A DNA stretch of 64,000 bases from the NCBI RefSeq assembly GCF_023091745.1, contig NC_068930.1, forward strand, positions 10,438,262-10,502,261, read 5' to 3'. Numbering within the stretch: position 1 is the stretch's first letter; each line of letters opens with the position of its first letter. Both the position numbers and the translations under genes were made by a program. Under the pieces are notes generated by a model, which saw nothing but the letters and a program-made list of their open reading frames with translations, made no database searches and was not told the origin of the DNA. Of this stretch, positions 1 through 64,000 are shown one piece after another. Origin of the DNA: Budorcas taxicolor. Taxonomy: Eukaryota > Chordata > Mammalia > Artiodactyla > Bovidae.

Positions 1-412
1 CCTGCGGGGTGCGCCAGCAGGGCCCACGACCTCAGAGAGCAGCTCTGTTCTTCTTGGGATCCCCTGGTGTCTCCCTTCTGCAAGGCTGTTTCTCTCACGT
101 GGGACCAGCTGGCTCACCAGCCCCAGCCTATGATACACACATGCCTCAAGGGTGTATCATGTGTTTTGTCTGGAAACAGGCAGCACGCTTTTCCTTTGTA
201 GGCAGTTTCTCCTTTTGATTGCCGTTTGAGTGGCTTACCCTGAGGAGGCTTGGCGATGAGAAACAGTACGACCACTCGAAGGCTTCTGCCAGTTGCTTTC
301 TGTAATGTGGACTATAAAGACACCTGGAATAAAAGCATATCTTGTAAGAATTTTCGTAATGTGGGAAGACAGACTCAGCTCTCAGTGTGTTGGGTTGTTT
401 TATTTTCAACAG
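1..412 (+). other. IGF1R: 3' end of IGF1R intron 3 (partial)
   Basis: Non-coding sequence ending in a pyrimidine-rich tract and the acceptor AG at 411-412. I recognise no repeat or other gene here. Short ORFs on both strands have no recognisable product. Confidence 0.85.
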
Positions 413-54540
<54,128 letters not shown>

Positions 54541-54568
54541 TCCCGGAGCCCGGCCGTGCACACAGTAA

Positions 54569-54580
54569 CGCGCGCGCGCG
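54569..54580. repeat. (CG)6 run, 29 bp after the stop codon
   Basis: Twelve bases of perfect alternating CG, followed by gcggcgggggtggggag. This is a Z-DNA-prone, CpG-dense 3' UTR start. Human has a similar run as I recall. Confidence 0.85.
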
Positions 54581-54753
54581 GCGGCGGGGGTGGGGAGAGA
54601 GTGTTCACAATCTATTCACAGCTTCCTGTACCTCAGTGGATCTTCAGAACTGCCATGGCTGCCCACAGGAGACGGCTTCTCTGCAGTAAACACATTTGGG
54701 ATGTTCCTTTTCTCAATATGCAAGCCGCTTTTTATTTCCCTACCCAAACCCTT

Positions 54754-54761
54754 AACTGACA
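54754..54761 (+). promoter_or_regulatory. Candidate miR-223 seed match
   Basis: AACTGACA, an 8-mer complement to the miR-223 seed, in the conserved early 3' UTR. IGF1R is a reported miR-223 target; the site here is prediction only. Confidence 0.5.
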
Positions 54762-56429
54762 CGGGCCTTTAAGAACCTTAATGACAACACTTAATAGCAA
54801 CACTTGAGAATCAAGTCTCCTCTCTCTCCCTGTCTCTATCACTCTCTTCACACCTTTCTCTCTCTTTCTGCTTCATGATGGAAACACATTTGCCGCAAGC
54901 CCAGGCAGGATGCCCTCTGCATCGGATTGAAGCGAGGGCTGCCGGTCTGTGGCCCCACGTTGCCCTGAACACACCTGCCGGTCACCGTAGGTCTTTATAC
55001 AAAAACAAACACGTTGAGACGGGATTTTTTTAACTGTGTCTTTAACATTTTTAGGGACATACGAAATTTACAAAGGGCCATCGTTCACCCAAGGTTGTGA
55101 CCATTGTTAACGCTGCCAAATTCTGCCAAAACCCCCACTTTTCCCCCTCAGCGCCCCTCCCCCGCCCCCCCCACCACCACCGTTCTCTCCTTTCCGGAGG
55201 CCTGGGCGAGCCGGGAGCTAGTCACTTGTTAAGGGCCACGCTGCTGACGCCCTGCACCCGGTCATCCCCGGTGTTCCGAGTCTCGCCTTCACACAGGTCC
55301 GATGGCTTCTGACGAGGTTATCTGGGGGGCACTGGACAGAATGAGACTCGCTCTCAGTGAGGATGGGGAGAAGCCAGCCTGGCTTCCCCACCCCACGCTT
55401 TCTGCACCCCCACCTTCTAGCCCCCCGCCCCCCGGGAATTCTGGAGGAAACAGGCCCTGTTGGGAGTCTGGAAGACAGGCTTTGAGTAAAGGTCGTCCAC
55501 GTGCCAGTCTCCTGCCCCCGCCCAGCCCCCAAGGACACAGACGGGAAGGGGTTGCCAGGGCCTCAGCCCACCTGTTCATGCAGGTCTGCAAGGAAAGCAA
55601 TCCCAACACCACATCAGTGCGAAGAAAAGCAGTACATGGATTCAAGCATTCTAAGCTTTGTTGACATTTTCTCTGTTACTAGGACTTCTTCGTGGGTCTT
55701 ACAGTTCTATGTTAGACCATGAAACATTTGCATACACATCGTCTTTAATGTCACTTTTATAACTTTTTTACGGTTCAGATATTCATCTATACGTCTGTAC
55801 AGAAAAAAAAAAAGCTGCTATTTTTTTTGTTCTTTATCTTTGTGGATTTAATCTATGAAAACCTTCAGGTCTACCCTCTTCCCTCTCTGCTCACTCCAAG
55901 AAACTTCTTATGCTTTGTACTAGAGTGCGTGACTTTCTTCCTCTCTTCCCAGTAACTGATACTTATATAACATAATTCGCCATGAACTGTTTGATGCCTT
56001 TTTATAAATACACAGCCCTCCCTGCTCCCCCTGCCCCGTTAGTTCTGTTCTACCCGTAGGCTCTGTGGGCACGAAGCTGGTGAGGGGGGCGCGGAGGGAT
56101 GGCAGGTGCCTGCCCCGACCCTCTCTCCCCAGCCTGCCCTCACACCGCGTCTGAGTCTGTTACAGTGCAAGACATGATACAAACTCAGGTCAGAAAAAAA
56201 AAGGCTAAATATATCGCACATCCTTGTTCAGTGTTGATACTCACGGTTGTTGACAAGTCTCAGCTTCTCTTTCCCTTGCCTTTGTTTCAGTTGTGACACA
56301 TATATCTTTTTTTTAATTCTTGGGTACAACAGCAGTTTTAACTGCAGACACTAGGCATTTGGATTACTTTTTTTTTTTTAATGGCTATTTAATCCTTCCA
56401 TCCCATGGAAAACAGCTGCTGAGTCCAGG

Positions 56430-56720
56430 GGTGCAGCGGCGCGCGCTCCAGCAGGCCCGTCTCCGGAGTCCTGCCGCCACCCCGCCCCCCGACCGGACCT
56501 ACCTGTCTTTAGAACCGGAGAGACGCCCCAGGGCAGGCTCCCCGCCCCGCAACCCCCGGCGCCGGTGGGGAGTGGGGCGCAGGGGCGGTGTCCTCACGGA
56601 GCCACCGGCAGCCCCTCACCAGGTCAGGACAGCAGGCGCCGCGGGGCGAGGACCATGCCCCGTGCCCAGAGGACCAGGGGCCTGGCGCAGGGGAGTCGAT
56701 CCCCGGCCAGCAGGCCGAGT
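56430..56720. other. CpG-rich block in the 3' UTR
   Basis: Dense CpG such as gcagcggcgcgcgctccag and ccccggcgccggtgg, flanked by AT-rich sequence. Function is unknown. Confidence 0.5.
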
Positions 56721-57089
56721 GCTCGGAGCCCGGGGTCTCGTTTTGTTTAGTTTTTCGCAGTTCTCACCAGAGTAATGACAGCACAAGAGTTGCTTCCGGG
56801 ATGGAAATGTTTAAATTAGGAGTAAGAACAGAGCTATACAGTATGGTGATTGCTAGTTGCGACTGGAGATTAAACACACAAAAGAAAGTTGGTAGTGCTT
56901 TTTCGCTTGTCACTAGTCTCGGACTAGTCCCACTATTTCCTCTAGTCTCTGTCCCATAGTTTTTCCCTTAAAAAATGAGAAAAAGAAAAAAATTAAGGTA
57001 TATGTAGGAGTTTTAATTTATTTTGTGATATCAGTTTCAATCACTGTAGAGAAGCCCCCTTATGAATTTAAATACTGAGAAAAGGCTTT

Positions 57090-57121
<32 letters not shown>

Positions 57122-57123
57122 TG
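57090..57123. repeat. Alternating (TG)n-(CG)n-(TG)n tract
   Basis: About 34 bp of strict purine-pyrimidine alternation with a gcgcgcg core between gt runs. This is a likely polymorphic and Z-DNA-prone tract inside the transcribed 3' UTR. Confidence 0.9.
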
Positions 57124-57175
57124 AGACAGGACAGTTTAGGGGTTTTTGTTTTGTTTTTCTTTCCCAAACATTTAT

Positions 57176-57183
57176 CTACCTCA
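57176..57183 (+). promoter_or_regulatory. Candidate let-7 seed match (8-mer)
   Basis: CTACCTCA in the context tttatctacctcactc. let-7 regulation of IGF1R is established in the literature, and this context resembles the human UTR as I recall it. Confidence 0.6.
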
Positions 57184-58102
57184 CTCTTATTTTTTCTATG
57201 TGTATATATAAAAGGAGTACATCTCACATTCCTCAGCACCTGACAATATGCCGTTGATACTGGTAACCTCATGCACACCACAGGCCGCACACACCAGGTG
57301 ACGCAGGGCGAGGCCAGCCTGTATCCCGGGGTCCCAGCAGCACGAGCTCACCTCCCCACTTGCCTTTCTCTGCGGCGGCTCATTTGGCCTCGCTCCTGTT
57401 CTCCTCCTGGCTCGGTTTCCCCAGAGGCAGGGAGGGGCCCCGCAGGTTGTCTTGGAAACCAGCTACTCAGTGCAGACTGGGGGGAGGGGCGGTGGTGTCT
57501 AGGGTGGGGACCAGGCCGAGCCAGGGCCCCCACTGCCCCTGTGGCCGCAGGGTGGCCGCTGGGCCCTCAGCCGGGTCAACTCAGCACTCTCTGCGGCCAC
57601 GTGGGCTCCGAGAGAGCCGGGCGAGCGCCTCCTCCTCCGGGTTCTCGACCTGGTGGTGGCCAGCCCCAGGTAGGATGCAGGAAGAGTCCCCGCCTCCCTG
57701 TCCAGGCTGTTCTCTCCACCTCGCCCTCACCTCCTTCCCAGGGGCAAACAAAGACGTACCAAACCTTTGGGCTGGAAGGGGCTGTGCCTCCTCCCCCGCT
57801 GCCGCTGCTCACAGGCGGCCGGCGCCCCCTCCAGCAGCTGCTCTCACAGGCACTGGTGTTTCATCTGGGAAATGCAGAGGTGGGGATCTCCCCAAGTGTG
57901 GAGGCTCCTCTCTGCTCCCAGGACTGCAGTTGTGCTCAGGAGCTCCTCTCTCCTGCTGGAACACCCCTCTCCTTCCCCAAGTCCCCTGGCACCTTAAGGT
58001 CATTGAGAAGTACTGTCTGATCAGGGTCTCCCGCTTCCACATTAGGTGACCCCGTGGAATAGTGGCCTCGCCTCCGTTTTGCACACACCTACCGGTTTCC
58101 AC

Positions 58103-58109
58103 AACTGGA
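58103..58109 (+). promoter_or_regulatory. Candidate miR-145 seed match
   Basis: AACTGGA, complementary to the miR-145 seed. IGF1R is a known miR-145 target in human; this is a 7-mer prediction. Confidence 0.4.
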
Positions 58110-58257
58110 TTTCTACAGATCATTCAGCTGGTTATAAGGGTTTTGTTTAAACTGTCCGAGTTGTTGGTGTCACTTTTTGTTTTATGTAGGTGGCTTTCCT
58201 TTAAATAGAAAACACTAACAGTATAGTGCCCATCATAACAAATGCTTCAGACACACA

Positions 58258-58263
58258 AATAAA
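58258..58263 (+). terminator. Possible proximal polyadenylation signal
   Basis: AATAAA in acacacaaataaaaaagaat, followed by gcttgtgtgatggtgcag, which is GU-rich. Use would give a 3' UTR of about 3.7 kb. Confidence 0.4.
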
Positions 58264-58303
58264 AAAGAATTTTTTGCTTGTGTGATGGTGCAGTTATTTT
58301 ACT

Positions 58304-58311
58304 GGACCAAA
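58304..58311 (+). promoter_or_regulatory. Candidate miR-133 seed match (8-mer)
   Basis: GGACCAAA, complementary to the miR-133 seed. IGF1R is a reported miR-133 target in muscle. Prediction only. Confidence 0.45.
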
Positions 58312-59907
58312 CCACCCACCTTGACTATATACCAAGGCATCATCTGTCCACAGTTCTAGCCTAATTTTACGCTCATTTCCCCACCTCTTCTTGGTTTCCT
58401 CCTTTGTGTGCTCCAAATAACTTAAGCTGAGTTGCGGCGTTCTCCGTGCAGCCTCCTTTTGACAGCAGCTCGCACTGCTTGGCGTGACATGAACCACTGA
58501 GGCACATCATTGAATCGATGTGATCATTAAAACCTGACCACACACAGCCCTTCCCTGAGGCAGCAGGAGCTGGTGTGTTCTGGAGACGTTGTTGAACTGC
58601 AGCTGGGTGAGACCCAGACCACCCCAGGACTCCCTTAGAGGATGTCCTGACATTTGACACAGTTGGAATGAGCTTCCTCCTTGGAAGAGAGAAGACTATG
58701 TTCATGGCCCACACTGGCCTTTCCTTCCAGCCTGTTTCTTATGACTTGGAACATTTCAATAATAGGAAAAAAAAAAAGGTTATTGTGGAACTACTCGATC
58801 GAAAAATGCTTGGCATGAAGTGGTGTGTTCTGAGTTGGGTAACAGATGTCAGAGCCAAGTATGATGCCAAATTCTAGGCCAGTTTGTTCCACTGAAGCCT
58901 CTTTCTCAGCAGCCCACCTCTGGGGCAGGCGGCTGTATGGGATGCAGGCCGCTGTTATGACAAGGTCACACGTACCTCAGAGCAGTGAGAAGGCTAGGAT
59001 ACTTGGTCCAAGGTCCTCAGCTGTCACTGTTGGGTCCTCCGGCCAGACAGTGTTAAAGGCAACTCTTTCCAGAACACAAGCACCCTCCAGTTGGCAGTAA
59101 AGCTCCGTGGTATGCCTTGGCCCATTCCAGCAGTCCCAGTAATGCATTTAAGGTTTGGGGTTTGTTCTTTTGTTAATATTACTTTTGTGTTTGTTGGCTG
59201 TCTTTCCATTTCCTGGGCTAAGCAGCATTGGGAGACATGGCCCAGAGACCAACTCTTTAAGAACCAGTGATGAAAATCAAACTCAACTCCACTCTGACAT
59301 AGTGGGTGGTACAGATGAGAACATCAAGAGAGGATGTTGCTTAGACTGAACCTCTGTTGCCAGAGATGCTGAAGATACAGACCTTGGACAGGCCAGAGGG
59401 TTTCATTTTTGGCCTCCAGCTTAGATGACTAGTTGGTCATTTAGAGAACAAGCAGATGGACACTCCTTGATGGTGCAATGAGGAGGTGGCAGGAAACCAC
59501 TGTAACAGGGATCGTGAATGACGTGGAGAGAGGAAAGCGTGAGCAGAAGGTGCAGGGCTTGGAAGAAGTGTGGGCTGTGCTTGGAACTTGATGGTTTCTG
59601 AAGGTGTCAGACCACATCAAGGCTCAGCAGTCATCCGTGGGCATTTGGTGTCAACAGATAAGCCTCACATCCCACTTTGGAAACTGTTACTGCGGAGTTC
59701 AGTCAGATTGTTCAAGAACACGAACTGCATCGCACCGTCAGTTGTCAGTTCTGGGGCGTGACTTTAGGGTTTTGTTTTGTTCATGCAAGAACATAATGAT
59801 TACTCATCTGTGTGTCCACGTTTGTGTGTGTCCACATCTTTCTGGTGAACATCGTTGTAATTAGTCACTCATTAGCGTTTTCAATAGGGCTCTTAAGTCC
59901 AGTAGAT

Positions 59908-59915
59908 TACGGGTA
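59908..59915 (+). promoter_or_regulatory. Candidate miR-99/100 seed match (8-mer)
   Basis: TACGGGTA, a rare CpG-containing 8-mer that complements the miR-99/miR-100 seed. IGF1R is an established target of this family. Confidence 0.6.
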
Positions 59916-60249
59916 GTCAGTTGACGAAGATCTGGTTTACAAGAACTAATTAAATGTTTCATTGCATTTTTGTAAGAACATAGAATTTTATAAAATGTTT
60001 GTAGTTTATAATTGCTGAGAATAATTTAAAGACACTTTTTTTCTCTGTGTGTGCAAATGTGTATTTGTGATCCATTTTTTTAGGACACCTGTTTACTAGC
60101 TAGCTTTACAAGATGCCAAAAAAAAAAAAAAAAAAGGATTTTACCCTGACCCGAGCCGTGGTTCACCCTCTTTTCCCCCATGCTTTGTGCCCTAGTTTAT
60201 AACAAAGGAACGACAGTTTAAGAAGTAGTTCTGTATCTTCAGTATCTTG

Positions 60250-60257
60250 GTCTTCCA
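60250..60257 (+). promoter_or_regulatory. Candidate miR-7 seed match (8-mer)
   Basis: GTCTTCCA in cttggtcttccagaaccc. IGF1R is a known miR-7 target in human. Prediction only. Confidence 0.5.
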
Positions 60258-60944
60258 GAACCCCCTGGTTGGGTAGGGGATCATCTTTTACTGCTCATTT
60301 CCCTTTGGAGTGTAGCTACTTTAACAGACTGAAAGAACCTCATTGGCCCAGCAAATCACAGAGGTGTTGCAGCCCAGCGGCGCCGTGGCGCCATCCACAT
60401 CTGCTTGGGTTGGTTGGTACTGTTGGGCGGTGCCTCGAGATGGAAGGACTCCATTGCACGGCTCACGGCTTTCACGATGAGCGCGCCGCACAGACTGCCA
60501 CAGAAAGACGGTAATTCTGGCGCACGCAGGCCATTTGCTTCCATGCCTCATATCATGGTTAATGCTTTGCTATGACGAGGAAGAGACCCTGTTTTTATTT
60601 GAGGCAGAACACCGAATGTAGATGTTTTTCAATAGAAAACAAACTCTTTTTAATAAAAACTACACACATTCAAGATCTTTTTTAAGTTTGACTCCATTGC
60701 TTCCTGCTCTCAGTGGGTCATTGGCCATATCAGCACAGCTCCACAAAATCCCCATCACTGGAAACACCTGGGTGTTTTGTGCTCCATGGGAGAAAGGTCC
60801 AGAAACAATTTGGGTTTTGTTTGCAACTTTTCCTTTGGATGTTTGGTGTTGCGCAGACACAACCACAGGTGATGGATGCTTGGCAAAGACACCTGTCTGC
60901 TTTCTAAGCCAGTGAGGTTGAGATTGGGGTTTGCCAGAGTCTGT

Positions 60945-60951
60945 CTACCTC
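60945..60951 (+). promoter_or_regulatory. Second candidate let-7 seed match
   Basis: CTACCTC in gtctgtctacctctggg, a 7-mer match about 430 bp before the UTR end and just before the AATAAA cluster at 60963. Confidence 0.45.
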
Positions 60952-60962
60952 TGGGACAAAAA

Positions 60963-60980
60963 AATAAAAATAAAAATAAA
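60963..60980 (+). terminator. Cluster of three AATAAA hexamers
   Basis: AATAAA occurs at 60963-60968, 60969-60974 and 60975-60980. It could be an alternative polyadenylation site about 400 bp upstream of the distal one, or simply an A-rich repeat. Confidence 0.4.
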
Positions 60981-61372
60981 ACCAGAAGGCACGATGGAAT
61001 GGATGCATTGCAAATAATGCATTTTCTGAGTTTTCTTGTTTAAAAAAAAGTTTTTAAAAAAAAGTAAAAACATTAAAAAAAGGTAATAACATGGCCAATT
61101 TGTTACATAAAATGACTTTCTGTGTATAAATTATTCCTAAAAAAATTCCTGTTTATATGAAAAAAATCAGTAGATGAAAAAAATTTCAAAATGTTTTTTT
61201 GTATATTCTGTTGTAAGAATTTATTCCTGTTATTGCAATATACTCTGGATTCTTTACATTACCGAAAAAAAAAAAGAAACTTTGTCTATTTTGAATGGCT
61301 GAAGCTAAGGCAACTTTAGTTTCTCTTACTCTGCTTTTTTCTAGTAGTTAAAGTACTACATGGTTTAAGTTA

Positions 61373-61378
61373 AATAAA
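61373..61378 (+). terminator. IGF1R: Distal polyadenylation signal of IGF1R
   Basis: AATAAA in taagttaaataaaagaattc, followed within 30 bp by ctgtatgcactttggtctct, a U/GU-rich downstream element. The human transcript ends at the same motif as I recall. Cleavage is expected near 61395-61400. Confidence 0.8.
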
Positions 61379-61865
61379 AGAATTCTGTATGCACTTTGGT
61401 CTCTGATTTTGCCCCTCCCCACACTTCTGAGCAGGGAAGCTGAGTTACAGGTGGCATGTGTGTTCGCTGGGAGGCATTCTGCGTGAAGGCTTCGCCCTGT
61501 TTCCGACAGCTGAACCTTCTCGGCATGCACGTTTCGGGTGAACAGGAAAGCTATTCTATTCTCTCCATTACATCAGCCAGAAGAAAACTTGAATTTCTAT
61601 AAAATAGAGATATCTGTACTTGATTTTTGACTGCTCTGTAGGCTTTTCCATAGACAAAAGTCAGGCCAGGGCAGGTTTCATCTGGGCGATTCTGGGGCAA
61701 AGGACTCTCTTCACACTTTGACGTCCTGGTTGGTCCCTCACGGTCCGCACACCTCCTCAGAGGGCACAGGCAAGGCCTCGGACACGCACACAGGGCACAG
61801 CTCACTGGCACTGCGCAGACACCTTAGTTACTTTTCAGCCGACGATCTTGGCCTACCCCAGGATG

Positions 61866-62088
61866 CTGTGTGAAGTCGCTTGAGTCCTGTCTGACTCTGT
61901 GCGACCCTAGGGACTGTAGCCACCACCAGGCTCCTCTGTCCATGGGATTCCCCAGGCAAGAATCCTGGAGTGGGTTGTCATGCCCACCTCCAGGGGATCT
62001 TCCCGACCCAAGGATTGCGCCCACGTCTCTTCCGTCTCCAGCACTGGCAGGTGGGTTCTTTACCATTAGCGCCACCTGCGAAGCCCTG
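61866..62088 (-). mobile_element. Bov-tA SINE, minus orientation
   Basis: Text gaagtcgcttgagtcctgtc, caccaggctcctctgtccat, gggatcttcccgacccaagg and ggtgggttctttaccattag, full length. Confidence 0.93.
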
Positions 62089-62799
62089 GCCCAGAGACTC
62101 TACAAATCCCAGGATCATGATCTTTGCCAGAGGAAATGTCATGGTAGGAAGTGTGAAGACATGTTCGACGGAAACAAGCTATACATGTTCTTACACATCA
62201 GGAAGACATGATCATTTATTAAACTTTGATCATGGGACTTTATACATCAGTAATAAAATCAGGCTACTGGACAAAGGGGGTTAACTAGCCAGGTGTAGGC
62301 GGTAGAAGTAAATGAAAGGCTGTGCTTGCTTACGACCTGGTGAGTGTCAAGGACTTGGACCTAAAAGCAAAAAACAGGGGACTCTCAACTCTCGGTGTTG
62401 CCCTGGAGTTTTGCTTCCCACTGTCACGGTGAGCCTGGTACCCAGGAGACCTTCACTAGAGGACCCGTGACTCACAGCAGGCTCACGTGAGGCTCGGTTG
62501 GGCATCTCACCTCTGGAAGGAGCCCAGGCAGCAAGATTCCCACCACCCCGGGCGGGCAGCGCTGTGCCTCCAGGCCGCAGAGGCTCAGTCCGCACCTGTC
62601 CTCAGCCAGGGGAGCAGCAGGGTCTCCTGAGGATGAAGGTGCTGGGGTTGAGACGGGCAATACCCTCTCCCCACCATGCCCCTGCCCAAGCCCACAATCC
62701 AGCAGAACTACTTCCGTATCCACCCTCCCAGGCCCAGCTCCAAGCCCACGTGCAGCGCTCTGTCATCACTGACGGACGTTCACGTCCACTCTCTCACCA

Positions 62800-62925
62800 G
62801 GTCTTCACAGTAACTCTGCAAAGGAAGGATTTCTGTTCCTCTGTTTTATAGATGAGCAAACACGCAGACATGTCCAACATCCCCCAGCTGTTAAATGACC
62901 AACCCAGGGCTGAGCCTTTTGAAGC
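62800..62925 (-). mobile_element. MIR-like ancient SINE fragment
   Basis: Reverse MIR order: gttttatagatgagcaaaca, then ccagctgttaaatgaccaac and ccagggctgagcc. Confidence 0.6.
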
Positions 62926-63884
62926 TGTGTCAGCTTTCAAACCGTCTCAGAACTGCCCGCACCTCAGCCGTAACTAAAGAGACCCTAGTGTGTACTGGGG
63001 TGATGGCAGGCCACTTAAGACCAGGAGGTAAACGGGTCTCTGGTTGCTTCCGAAAGAACCCTGGAGGCCACAGGGGGTGGGAGATGACGGGTGTTCATCA
63101 AGAGCTCTGGGCCTCTGATTGGTGACATCTAAATGTCTGCTTGGCGCCAAGCCACACACATTTTACAATCTGAAATAACACTGGAGCTGGGTCTAAGAGG
63201 AGGCCTGCGAAGAGCTAAAATAAGGTGGGGTTGGGGGGAGTGGCCCAGGGCTCTGGGTAGCAGGTGTTTGCCTACGATTGCAGAAGGCTCTCCTCATTAG
63301 TAGCCGTGCAGCCAGACCTGTGCTTGGCGTCCAGGCCACCCCGCCCCTCTTGCTGCCTTTGGTCTGCTGTAGTAGGACTTTGATCTGTTCTATGTCAAGT
63401 GAGCCAATTCCATTCGCAAAGGGGTCCTGTAAAATCTATTACAAACACACGAGTGTGCTGGAGGGCTAATGGTAAACTGCGTTCCTTTGCCCAGTTCCTT
63501 TCTTATTAAGGTACAGCTGCTTTTACTTACACTGAATAAATCTGGGCATTAAATAATGATTTTTCTTTAAATGAAATTAAGTAGAAAATTACAGTGTGAG
63601 CACACCAACATAACAAGAAATTTCCCAGAGCTTCGCTCTTCCTCCAAAAAATAATATGGCCAAAGGGGGTTCCAATGGAAATTTTCCCCTAGACAACACT
63701 GGGACAGTAAAACCTTGTTGTGAGCAGCTTGGCACAACGCCATAAAGGCAAAATGAAAGATGCAAAGGGGAGGTTCTGTTTCTTACAAGGCAAAAAAATA
63801 CTGTCTATGGTAGAAAAGCTAAACCCAGCTATTAACCTTTGCTTTGGGGGCCAGACACTATGGGGGGAATGTGACATGGGATGG

Positions 63885-63965
63885 CTGCCATGAAAAGCAG
63901 TACAGCAGCGTCTCCACAAAAGTAAACTCAGAATTACCAAATGATCCAGCAATCCCACTAGGTAT
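63885..63965 (+). mobile_element. L1 fragment
   Basis: gtctccacaaaagtaaactc, aattaccaaatgatccagca, then atcccactaggtatag is common L1 text. It may extend past the window, with a CA-rich stretch following. Confidence 0.75.
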
Positions 63966-64000
63966 AGTCACACATGCACACACACACACACCTAAACAGG

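Larger units (their letters stand above)
54541..61397 (+). other. IGF1R: IGF1R 3' UTR (about 6.86 kb)
   Basis: Continuous with exon 21. The first 300 bp match the human UTR closely as I recall it, for example taacgcgcgcgcgcg, ctgtacctcagtggatcttc and cccttaactgacacgggcct. It has a (CG)6 run (54569-54580), a GC-rich block (56430-56720), an alternating TG/CG tract (57090-57123), poly(A) and poly(T) runs and several candidate microRNA seed matches. I see no SINE or LINE in it. A 249-codon ORF at 57271-58020 has no recognisable product. The end is set by AATAAA at 61373. Confidence 0.88.
61398..64000. other. Intergenic flank downstream of IGF1R
   Basis: No coding exon recognised. It holds a Bov-tA (61866-62088), a MIR-like fragment (62800-62925), an L1 fragment (63885-63965) and a CA tract (63971-63992). 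The regions 62100-62790 and 62930-63880 show nothing I recognise. In human the next gene (PGPEP1L) lies further away. Confidence 0.75.

Noticed and set aside
57271..58020. 249-codon plus-strand ORF in the 3' UTR
   Set aside because: Low-complexity, GC-driven frame 2.7 kb after the IGF1R stop, with no known domain and no separate promoter seen.

Overview
The window is mammalian nuclear DNA from a ruminant artiodactyl (cattle, sheep, goat or a relative). The evidence is a BovB (RTE-type) LINE, about a dozen Bov-tA SINEs, related tRNA-derived artiodactyl SINEs and bovine-type L1 3' ends, all set in a vertebrate gene with long introns. I cannot settle the species from the sequence alone.

One gene fills it: the 3' two thirds of IGF1R (type 1 insulin-like growth factor receptor) on the + strand. 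Eighteen coding exons, exons 4 to 21 of the known 21-exon gene, lie between 413 and 54540. Every junction has AG at the acceptor and GT at the donor. Exon lengths (149, 145, 215, 127, 239, 168, 205, 284, 137, 160, 103, 71, 230, 111, 160, 130 and 135 bp) match the sizes I recall for human IGF1R. The joined frame is open to the TGA at 54538 and has the same residue count as the human precursor: Lys1033, Asp1135, Asp1153, Tyr1161/1165/1166 and the furin site at 737-740 fall on their human numbers. The last exon continues into a 3' UTR of about 6.9 kb, ending just after the AATAAA at 61373. The final 2.6 kb is intergenic and repeat-bearing.

Layout: the 3' end of intron 3 (1-412); exons 4-6, for the end of the Cys-rich domain, L2 and the start of FnIII-1 (413-11936); exons 7-13, for the three fibronectin domains, the insert domain, alpha-CT and the alpha/beta cleavage site (13829-24447); exon 14, transmembrane (28395-28497); exon 15, juxtamembrane NPEY (29001-29071); exons 16-21, tyrosine kinase and C-tail (33209-54540); the 3' UTR (54541 to about 61397); and downstream flank. 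Introns hold SINEs, BovB and L1 pieces, older DNA transposons and MIRs, and several unnamed local duplications.

I found no undescribed multi-gene system. The features most worth a second look are: a 22-bp tandem repeat that begins inside exon 10 and contains its splice donor; apparent loss of the tandem CAG acceptor of exon 14 that in human gives two receptor isoforms; a composite duplication (two 183-bp and two 169-bp copies) in intron 17; a 35-bp inverted repeat in intron 18; and a CpG-rich block in intron 5. Family and numbering statements come from memory of human IGF1R; no alignment or database search was run.
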